Positions 17,493-24,203 of a stretch of 64,000 nt of DNA are shown piece by piece (the first letter of the stretch is position 1; each line of letters opens with the position of its first letter). Below the pieces are notes generated by a model. That model was not told the DNA's origin, did not search any database, and was given only the letters and a program-made list of their open reading frames with translations. Origin of the DNA: Solimonas marina (GTDB taxonomy: Bacteria; Pseudomonadota; Gammaproteobacteria; Nevskiales; Nevskiaceae); assembly GCF_012241385.1 (NCBI RefSeq), contig NZ_JAAVXB010000003.1:186001-250000 (forward strand), read 5' to 3'. The translations under genes were made by a program, and so were the position numbers.

Positions 17493-18818
17493 ATGTCGTC
17501 GCTGTGGCGTCGTCTGCAGGCCGTGGCTGTGGCGATCCTCGTGATCGCCTTTCCCGGCCATGCCGACGCGCACGACGTGCCGCCGAGCATCGTCATGCTC
17601 GACATCGGCCGCTCGGCGGTCGATGTCGAGATTCGACTTCAGCTCAGCGAACTCGGTCATGCGCTGCGCCGGTCGTTGCCCACCGAGCCTCGGCAGGTGA
17701 TATCGCAGGATGGCGAGCGCATCAGGCGCTACGTGGCCGGGCGGATCGCAATGCACAGCCGTGACGGCCGCGCATACGTGCTGCACGTCACGGCGCTCGA
17801 TCTCGAGCACACCGATAACGCCAACTGGATCAGCAACGACTGGCTGGTGGTGCACGCGCGCTTTGTTGCGCCGCCCGGGGCGTCGACCGAACGCTTCGCG
17901 CTCGACTACAAGCTCATCATCGAGCAGGTGCTGTCGCATCGCGCGATGATTTATGTGCGGCGCGATCTGCGCAACGGCCTGATCGGTGACGCGCCGCAAT
18001 TGCTCGGGGTCGCCGCGTTCGGCAATACGCATGTCACGGTCGACGGCTCGGCCGGCGGCTGGTGGCAGGGCTTTCGGCACATCTTCGGTCTCGGCATGCA
18101 GCACATCGCCACCGGGACCGATCACCTGCTGTTCCTGCTGGCACTGCTGTTGCCGGCGCCGTTGGTGGCACGTGAGCGGCGCTGGCGCGAGCGCAAAGGC
18201 ATTGCCCATAGTGTGCGCGCGATCATCGGCGTCGTCAGCGGCTTCACGATCGGGCATTCGTGCACGCTGGCGCTGGCGGCGTTCGGCATCGTCGCGCCGC
18301 CGACGCGCCTGGTCGAGCTGCTGATCGCGGTGTCGATCCTCGTGTCAGCGCTGCATGCCTGGCGGCCTTTGTTTGCCGGTCGCGAAATTTTCATCGCCAG
18401 TGGCTTCGGTCTCGTCCATGGGCTGGCCTTTGCCGAAGTGTTATCGGGCCTGAACTTCGATCCGACGACGGTGGTGCTGAGCCTGCTCGGCTTCAACCTC
18501 GGCATCGAAGCGATGCAACTGCTGGTGATCGCAGCGACGTTGCCGCTGTTGTTGTGGATGAGTGTGCGGCCCGTCTATCAAGTGGTCCGCCCCATCGGTG
18601 CGGCATTCTCGGCGGTCTGCGCCTGCGGCTGGATTGCCGAGCGCGGCTTCGGCCTGTACAACCCGCTGACGCCGGTCGTCGACTGGCTGGCGCCGCCGCC
18701 GCTGTGGTTCGTGGCGCTGTTGTGCGCGGCGAGCTTCGCGGCATTCGTGGCCTTGCTGTTCGGCACGCGCGCGCATCCGCGAATTTCCGGGATGCCGGCG
18801 GCGCTGCGCGCACGCTGA
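17493..18818 (+). CDS. HupE/UreJ-family membrane protein
   Basis: 441 residues. A signal peptide (about 1-26, ending near ADAHD) is followed by an extracytoplasmic domain of about 170 residues. A C-terminal block of six to seven helices carries the HupE/UreJ motifs FGLGMQHIATGTDHLLF, GFTIGHSCTLALA and FGLVHGLAF. The family is linked to nickel or other metal uptake. GAGG overlapping the preceding stop supports ATG 17493, though GTG 17487 or 17490 is possible. Only 7 bases separate it from the DUF3500 gene, so they form an operon. Confidence 0.85.
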   Translation: MSSLWRRLQAVAVAILVIAFPGHADAHDVPPSIVMLDIGRSAVDVEIRLQLSELGHALRRSLPTEPRQVISQDGERIRRYVAGRIAMHSRDGRAYVLHVTALDLEHTDNANWISNDWLVVHARFVAPPGASTERFALDYKLIIEQVLSHRAMIYVRRDLRNGLIGDAPQLLGVAAFGNTHVTVDGSAGGWWQGFRHIFGLGMQHIATGTDHLLFLLALLLPAPLVARERRWRERKGIAHSVRAIIGVVSGFTIGHSCTLALAAFGIVAPPTRLVELLIAVSILVSALHAWRPLFAGREIFIASGFGLVHGLAFAEVLSGLNFDPTTVVLSLLGFNLGIEAMQLLVIAATLPLLLWMSVRPVYQVVRPIGAAFSAVCACGWIAERGFGLYNPLTPVVDWLAPPPLWFVALLCAASFAAFVALLFGTRAHPRISGMPAALRAR

Positions 18819-18829
18819 GTGCAACGACA

Positions 18830-18853
18830 GAGGGCGCCGCAATGGGCGCCCTC
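18830..18853. terminator. Hairpin between convergent genes
   Basis: GAGGGCGCC and GGCGCCCTC form a perfect 9-bp stem with a GCAATG loop, 11 bases after the HupE-like stop and 25 bases before the heat-shock gene stop. No U-run on either strand, so intrinsic termination is uncertain. Confidence 0.45.
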
Positions 18854-18878
18854 CGGGCAGCGGTGCCGCGATCGAGGC

Positions 18879-19364
18879 TTACGCCGCGGTCTGCGCGGTC
18901 TCGGTCGTCACCGCGGCGTTGGCCGCCGCCTGCGTCGGCAGTTCGGTGCCGATGCTGATGCGGCGCGGCTTGGCCGCCTCCGGGACGCGACGCACGAGGT
19001 CGACGTTGAGCAGGCCGTTCTTCAACGACGCGCCGCGCACCTCGATGTGGTCGGCGAGGCGGAACGAGAGCTTGAACGCGCGCTGGGCAATGCCCTGATG
19101 CAGATACTGCACGCTGTCGCCGGTCGCTTCGCGACGGCCGCTGCTGATCGTCAGTACGTCCTTCTCGACCTGGATATCGAGATCGCCTTCGGCGAAGCCG
19201 GCGGCCGCAACGACGATGCGATAGTCGTCGTCACCACGCTTCTCGACGTTGTACGGGGGGTAGGAGCTGCCGCTTTCGCTGCGCAGCGCAGACTCGAACA
19301 GATCGCTGAAGCGATCGAAGCCGACGGACGAACGGAACAGCGGTGCAAAGGTGAGCGTATTCAT
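18879..19364 (-). CDS. Small heat-shock protein, Hsp20/IbpA type
   Basis: 161 residues. The N-terminal arm MNTLTFAPLFRSSVGFDRF resembles IbpA/IbpB, followed by an alpha-crystallin domain (about 36-125: YPPYNVEKRGDDDYRIVVAAAGF, KDVLTISSGRR, YLHQGIAQRAFKLSFRLADHI, NGLLNVDL) and a C-terminal IXI-type RISIG tail. It binds unfolding proteins as an oligomeric chaperone. GGAGG lies about 10 bases before ATG 19364; the leader may fold into an SD-masking hairpin, and a CTTGAAA sigma32-type -35 lies upstream. The Ala/Thr-rich last 15 residues are an extension. Confidence 0.93.
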   Translation of the reverse strand: MNTLTFAPLFRSSVGFDRFSDLFESALRSESGSSYPPYNVEKRGDDDYRIVVAAAGFAEGDLDIQVEKDVLTISSGRREATGDSVQYLHQGIAQRAFKLSFRLADHIEVRGASLKNGLLNVDLVRRVPEAAKPRRISIGTELPTQAAANAAVTTETAQTAA

Positions 19365-19372
19365 ATCTAAAC

Positions 19373-19392
19373 AACCTCCAATGAGCGAAGTT
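19373..19392 (-). promoter_or_regulatory. Possible RNA thermometer masking the hsp20 Shine-Dalgarno
   Basis: In the transcript AACUUC (19392-19387) can pair with GAGGUU (19378-19373) across an 8-base loop, closing six pairs including one U-G and burying most of the GGAGG ribosome binding site. Small heat-shock genes are the usual hosts of such thermosensors. Helix stability is low, so this is a suggestion. Confidence 0.4.
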
Positions 19393-19434
19393 TCAAGTGG
19401 CCGGAACCCAGACTTCGGCGTCCCGGTGTTTCTC

Positions 19435-19462
19435 ATCTAAGGCCGGCCCCGCGCTTTTCAAG
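19435..19462 (-). promoter_or_regulatory. Candidate sigma32 promoter for hsp20
   Basis: CTTGAAA (19462-19456) matches the sigma32 -35 consensus exactly; 13 bases later CCTTAGAT (19442-19435) matches the CCCCATNT -10 at four of seven defined positions. It sits about 70 bases before the hsp20 start. Confidence 0.45.
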
Positions 19463-19529
19463 CGCTGCGCCACGAACCGTGGCGGCGATCGCCGGTCTGA
19501 ATCGTTCCCCCACAGACGAGGGCCAGACC

Positions 19530-20132
19530 ATGGACGCCAGGATCACCGCTGTACTCGATGAATATCACGCGCGCATGCAAAGAGAGCGCGACATGCCGCG
19601 CGAGGTACCGTCCGGTCAACGGGACATGCGCATGCGTGCCGTCGGCCCGCAGACCGGACAGCTGCTCAATATTCTCGCACGCAGCCTGCCGGCGCCGATC
19701 ATCCTCGAACTCGGCACTTCGTTCGGCTACTCCGGCATCTGGCTGGCCGAAGCGGCGCGGGCCAGCGGCGGCCGGCTGATCACGATGGAACTGCATGACT
19801 ACAAGTCGACGTATGCGCGCGAGATGTCGATCAAGGCCGGATTGGCCGACGTCGTCGACTTTCGCGTCGGCGACGCCGTACAGATGATCAGCGCGCTGCC
19901 GCATGGCATCGACTTCGTGCTCGTCGACCTGTGGAAGGACCTTTATGTGCCGTGTCTGGAGGCGTTCTATCCGAAGCTGAACGCCGGAGCGATCCTGGTC
20001 GCCGACAACATGATCCGGCCCGGAAACGAGGACGTGAAGCGCTACGGGCGCGCAGTGCGCGCCAAGCCCGACATCAGCAGTGTGTTGCTGCCGGTCGGCA
20101 CCGGACTCGAGATCAGCCGCTACGAGCCGTAG
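19530..20132 (+). CDS. O-methyltransferase (class I SAM-dependent)
   Basis: 200 residues with the SAM-binding glycine motif LELGTSFGYSGIWLAEAA (about residues 58-75), acidic motif GGRLITMELHDYK, and IDFVLVDLWKDLY, the core of the catechol-type methyltransferase_3/24 family. Ends near SSVLLPVGTGLEISRYEP as in related proteins. GAGGG lies 8 bases before ATG 19530. Substrate cannot be predicted. Convergent with the epimerase gene. Confidence 0.87.
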   Translation: MDARITAVLDEYHARMQRERDMPREVPSGQRDMRMRAVGPQTGQLLNILARSLPAPIILELGTSFGYSGIWLAEAARASGGRLITMELHDYKSTYAREMSIKAGLADVVDFRVGDAVQMISALPHGIDFVLVDLWKDLYVPCLEAFYPKLNAGAILVADNMIRPGNEDVKRYGRAVRAKPDISSVLLPVGTGLEISRYEP

Positions 20133-20152
20133 CGGCCGGCCCGGGCGCCACC

Positions 20153-21049
20153 TCAGGTGGCGAAGTAGTCGGCGTGCTCGAGGTCGTCGATCAGCGTCGG
20201 CCGGTCCGGTTGCCAGCCGAGCTGTTCGCGCGTCCACTGGCTCGACGTCCGGCAGCCCATCGACGCGAAGGCCGTAAAGCCGCCGAAATGCGCCGCGGCC
20301 TCGGCGCCCGGCGCCTTGCTCATGACCGGCACGCCGAGTCCGCGGCCGATCGCGGCAGCCAGTTCGCGCATCGCGATGCCGCTTTCGGCGACGGCGTGGT
20401 AGCGCGCGCCGACGGCGCTTTTCTCCAGCGCCAGTCGATAGACCTTGGCGGCGTCGACGCGATGCACGGCCGCCCAGACGTTGTCGCCGCCACCGATGTA
20501 TGCGGCGACGCCGGTGGCGCGCGCGAGCGCGATCAAACGCGGGGTGAAACCGTGATCGCCGCCGGCGCCGTGCGTGGTCGGCGGCAGGCGGATCGCCGAG
20601 GTGTGCAGGCCGCGTTCGGCGAGCGTGTCGACCAACTGCTCGGTGGCGATGCGCGGGTTCGGGCCGAGAGCGCGGCTGCGCTCGTCGACGACGCCCGTCG
20701 GCGAGCTCAGCAGCCCGGTGCCGGACGTCACCAGCAGCGGCCGCGACGACCCGCTCAGTTCGTCGCCGATCGCCTCGAGCGCGCGGCGCTCGATCTCGCA
20801 GTTCTCGGCGAACCTCGTGAAATCGTGAATAAAGGCGCAATGGATGACACCGTCGGCCTGCGCGGCGCCGCGGCGCAGGCTGGCGGGATCGGTCAGTTCG
20901 CCGCGATGGACGCGGGCGCCGGCGCGCGCGATCTTGTCGGCCGCAGCGTCGTTACGTGCCAGGCCCAGTACCGTATGTCCGTGGTCGAGCAGTTCGGCGA
21001 CCACCTTCTGGCCGACCCAGCCGGAAGCGCCTGTGACGAAGACTTGCAT
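20153..21049 (-). CDS. NAD(P)-dependent epimerase/reductase, extended/atypical SDR
   Basis: 298 residues with the N-terminal Rossmann motif MQVFVTGASGWVGQKVV. The usual catalytic YxxxK is not obvious, as in atypical SDRs that act as NADP-dependent reductases. The C-terminal MGCRTSSQWTREQLGWQPDRPTLIDDLEHADYF is typical of the family often annotated as SDR family oxidoreductase and found beside an XRE/MmyB-type regulator, exactly as here. Divergent from that regulator with a 77-base gap. Confidence 0.88.
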   Translation of the reverse strand: MQVFVTGASGWVGQKVVAELLDHGHTVLGLARNDAAADKIARAGARVHRGELTDPASLRRGAAQADGVIHCAFIHDFTRFAENCEIERRALEAIGDELSGSSRPLLVTSGTGLLSSPTGVVDERSRALGPNPRIATEQLVDTLAERGLHTSAIRLPPTTHGAGGDHGFTPRLIALARATGVAAYIGGGDNVWAAVHRVDAAKVYRLALEKSAVGARYHAVAESGIAMRELAAAIGRGLGVPVMSKAPGAEAAAHFGGFTAFASMGCRTSSQWTREQLGWQPDRPTLIDDLEHADYFAT

Positions 21050-21126
21050 ATCGAATTCCAGATTCGGGGGGCAGGCGCAGTATTCTTGGCGGCGAATCCG
21101 TGAAAAAGCCGGGAGCGTTTACCGGT

Positions 21127-21984
21127 ATGACGACTAACACCTTGGCCTCGCTGCCGCCGGTGGTGCCCGAACCAGCGGTGTCGCTCGGCAGTTTCCTGCG
21201 TGACCGACGCGCACGCCTGCAACCGGAGGCGGCGGCACGCGGCCGGCGCCGCACGCCCGGTTTGCGCCGCGAGGAAGTGGCGGCACGCGCCGCGGTCAGC
21301 GTGACCTGGTACACCTGGCTCGAACAGGGGCGCGGCGGCGCGCCGTCCGAGGAGGTGCTCGAACGCCTGGCGCGCGCGCTCGAACTCGACGCCGCCGGCC
21401 GCGAGATGCTGTTTCTGCTGGCCCAGCAGCGGCCGCCGCCGCTGACGCCGGCGCGCGCCGCCAGCGTGCCGTCGGCGCTGCAGCACGTGCTCGATGCGAT
21501 GCCGCTGAGTCCGGCGCTGGTGAAGACGCCGGCCTGGGATGTCGTCGCCTGGAATCGCGCGGCCACGGCGGTGCTGACCGACTACGGCAAGGTCATGCCG
21601 AACGAGCGCAACACGCTGCGGCGTCTGGTGCTCGACGCCACGCACCGCGATCGACTGCCGGACTGGGAAGACAATGTGCGCTTCGCGATCGGCGTGTTCC
21701 GCGTCGACGTCGCGCGCGCCGGCGGCAGCCCCGAAGCCGATGCGCTGATCGCGGAGCTGCTCGCCGCCAGCGAAGATTTTCGCCGTCTGTGGGCCGAGAA
21801 TGACGTCCGCCACCACGGCACCGGCCGCAAGCGCTTCCTGCATCCGGAAGTCGGGGCGGTGACGTTCGAGACCGCCGCGTTCGCTGTCGAGGGCGCCGAC
21901 GGTCTGACGATGATCGTCTTCACGCCGGCGACGGCCGAGGATGCGGTGAAGGTGGAGGCGCTGGTCGACGGCGAGCCGGAGTAG
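21127..21984 (+). CDS. XRE-family regulator with MmyB-like ligand-binding domain
   Basis: 285 residues. The N-terminal helix-turn-helix includes the family signature RTPGLRREEVAARAAVSVTWYTWLEQGR, followed by the MmyB-like PAS-type domain (about 110-280), with ALVKTPAWDVVAWNRAATAVL, a segment associated with a fatty-acid-like ligand. ATG 21127 is used; GTG 21100 in frame is possible. Likely represses the divergent SDR gene. Confidence 0.88.
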   Translation: MTTNTLASLPPVVPEPAVSLGSFLRDRRARLQPEAAARGRRRTPGLRREEVAARAAVSVTWYTWLEQGRGGAPSEEVLERLARALELDAAGREMLFLLAQQRPPPLTPARAASVPSALQHVLDAMPLSPALVKTPAWDVVAWNRAATAVLTDYGKVMPNERNTLRRLVLDATHRDRLPDWEDNVRFAIGVFRVDVARAGGSPEADALIAELLAASEDFRRLWAENDVRHHGTGRKRFLHPEVGAVTFETAAFAVEGADGLTMIVFTPATAEDAVKVEALVDGEPE

Positions 21985-22440
21985 GGCGCCGGGGATCTCC
22001 TGCAGGAGCAACTGTCTTGTTGGGCGGGTGCAGGGCGAGGCTTTCGCCCCGCCCGCACGCGAAGGGGGTGGCTGGGGGAGGTGGGCGCCGGAAGGCGAGG
22101 CGTTGTTACACCGAACGTTTGCAGGTCGCGGCTTGCGTCGCTCCCACAGGGGGCGGGAATCTGCCGGCTCGGGCGGGCTGTCCGCCCGGCGAGCCGCAAC
22201 CTCCAGCATCAAACCGACCTCCCTACGCCTTTGTAGGAGCGGCGCAAGCCGCGACGCCGTGCGTGCGGTGCGCTCGTGGATCGCGGCTTGCGCCGCTCCT
22301 GCAGGGACGACACGCACAACACATGAGCGTCCTCAGGAGTGGCGCCAGCGGCGCCCCGTCGCAGTCGTTCCGGATGCCGCTCAGGCTCGCACGGTCGTAT
22401 CGAGCGCGGGATGAACCCGTGCGCCGCGCACGGCCGCCCG
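21985..22440. repeat. REP-element cluster, GTAGGAG type
   Basis: This 456-bp gap holds no gene but several copies of a 23-bp extragenic palindrome: GTAGGAGCGGC at the start and GCCGCGAC at the end. One forward copy lies at 22233-22255, reverse-orientation copies at 22125-22149 and 22281-22304, and a degenerate copy at 22334-22355. The forward/reverse pair at 22233-22304 forms a long hairpin like a BIME unit. The same element occurs at 61.1-61.4 kb. Such REPs are mobilised in other proteobacteria by REP-associated tyrosine transposases. Confidence 0.75.
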
Positions 22441-24099
22441 CTAAGCCGCCAGCGCCGCCTCGCGCTGCGGCGTTTCGACGCGGGCCTGCTTCTCCGGGAT
22501 GAACGACATCGCGCGCTCGGCCAGGGCGGTGATCGTCAGGCTCGGATTGACGCCGAGATTGGAGCCGATCATCGAGCCGTCGACGACGTACAGATTGCGG
22601 TAGTTGAAGACACGATTCTGCGTATCGATGACGCCGCTGCCGGCGTCGGCGCCGATCGCGCAGCCGCCCATGCAGTGCGCGGTGAACGGCACGTTGAACA
22701 GAATCTCGGTGATCGTCGTCATCGGTGCGCCGCCGAATTGTTTGGCGACTTTCTCGGTGAAGGCGTTGGCTTCGGGAATGAAGGTCGGGATCGCATCGCC
22801 TTCGCTTGAAAGCAGCCTGGCGAACGGCCAGAACCAGCGCCGCTTCAGGCGCATGCGCAGCGAACCTTCGACGGTCTGCATGACCAGGAAGATCAGCGTT
22901 TGCCGCGCGAAGCCGACCGGATTGCTCATGCGCAGGAAGCTGATCGGGTGCATCAGCGCCGCCCACAGCCAGACGAAGATGCGTGTCCAGCCCGGCTTGC
23001 CGCCGACCAGCGCCGTCGTCATCAGGCCCATCGCGTCGGCGCCGCGCGTGTAGCGTGTCGCTTCGATGTGTGTGTGCTCGTCGAGGTGGATGGACGAGCC
23101 GATCGCCACGCCGCGCGACATGTCGACGTCCTTGCCGGGGAAGCGCACGCCGAGGATGGACTCGGCATTGGTACGCACGCCGTTGCCGAGCTGATCGGAC
23201 ACGTTCGGCAACGAGCCGCTCTGCTTGAGACGGAACAGCAGCTCCATGGTGCCGAGCGAGGAACCGGACATCACGACATTGCGCACGCGCAAGTGGCGGC
23301 GACGCTTCATCAGCCACGACGTTGACGATTCGATCGTCACCAGATAGCCGTCGCTGCCGTCGAGCACGCCGTTGAGCGGGCGCACGTCGACGACCTTGGT
23401 TTGCTCGTAGACCTTGGCGCCGCGCTTTTCGGCGAAGTACAGATAGTTCTTGTCGAGCGTGTTCTTGGCGTCGTGCTTGCAGCCGGTCATGCAGCCGCCG
23501 CAGGACGTGCAGGTGCTGCGCGACGGGCCTTCGCCGCCGAAGTACGGATCCGGATAGCGCTTGCCGCCGGCTTCGCCCTCGGGCGGGAAGAACGCCGCGA
23601 CGCGGGTCGGCTTGAAGGTATGGCCGACGCCGGCCGCTTCGCCCATTTTCTTCAGCATCTGATCGGCCGGGCCGAGGATCGGATTCTCGGTGACGCCGAG
23701 CATCTGCTCGGCGCGCGCGTAGTGCGCCGGCATCTCGCCCTTCCAGTCCGACAGACCGGCCCAGCTGCCCTGATCCCAGATGTGATCCGGCGGCACCAGC
23801 AGCGTATTGGCATAGGTGATCGAACCGCCGCCGACGGCGTTGCCGCAGATGATGATGGCGTGGCGGAAACCGCGGATGTTGAAGAAGCCCTGCAGCTTCA
23901 GGCCCGGCCGCCAGATCCAGCGGCGCGTGTTCCAGTTGTTCTTTGGAAAGTCCTCGGGCCGCCAGCGCTTGCCCATTTCGACCACGGCCACCGAATAGCC
24001 TTTCTCGGTCAGCCGGCAGGCCGAGACGCTGCCGCCGAAGCCGGAGCCGACGACCAGATAGTCGTAGTCGTATCCGTCGCGCTTGCTGGTGCTGTTCAT
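22441..24099 (-). CDS. GMC-type oxidoreductase, cholesterol oxidase-like
   Basis: 552 residues. FAD motif DYLVVGSGFGGSVSACRL (Gly18-Gly23) and C-terminal motif YVVDGSMIGSNLGVNPSLTITALAERAM are those of the ChoD-type cholesterol/3-beta-hydroxysteroid oxidase branch. GNAVGGGSITYANTL and the cysteine-rich CTSCGGCMTGCKHDAKNTLD are also shared by that branch. It would oxidise a hydroxyl on a bulky alicyclic alcohol to a ketone. No signal peptide. It lies next to a Baeyer-Villiger monooxygenase-hydrolase fusion that could take the ketone onward. Confidence 0.85.
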   Translation of the reverse strand: MNSTSKRDGYDYDYLVVGSGFGGSVSACRLTEKGYSVAVVEMGKRWRPEDFPKNNWNTRRWIWRPGLKLQGFFNIRGFRHAIIICGNAVGGGSITYANTLLVPPDHIWDQGSWAGLSDWKGEMPAHYARAEQMLGVTENPILGPADQMLKKMGEAAGVGHTFKPTRVAAFFPPEGEAGGKRYPDPYFGGEGPSRSTCTSCGGCMTGCKHDAKNTLDKNYLYFAEKRGAKVYEQTKVVDVRPLNGVLDGSDGYLVTIESSTSWLMKRRRHLRVRNVVMSGSSLGTMELLFRLKQSGSLPNVSDQLGNGVRTNAESILGVRFPGKDVDMSRGVAIGSSIHLDEHTHIEATRYTRGADAMGLMTTALVGGKPGWTRIFVWLWAALMHPISFLRMSNPVGFARQTLIFLVMQTVEGSLRMRLKRRWFWPFARLLSSEGDAIPTFIPEANAFTEKVAKQFGGAPMTTITEILFNVPFTAHCMGGCAIGADAGSGVIDTQNRVFNYRNLYVVDGSMIGSNLGVNPSLTITALAERAMSFIPEKQARVETPQREAALAA

Positions 24100-24203
24100 C
24101 GTTTCTCCTCGCTTGCGGCGCCGATCGTTCGTCGGCGTACGGGCTTGTTGGGGTCAGGCTGACACCGTGTGCGGAACGCGTCCAGCGCACGGCCGGCAGC
24201 GCC

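Noticed and set aside
22125-22355. Repeated palindromes as a CRISPR array
   Set aside because: Copies alternate in orientation, spacing is irregular and the intervening DNA is not a set of uniform spacers; they are REP elements. No cas gene is present in the window.
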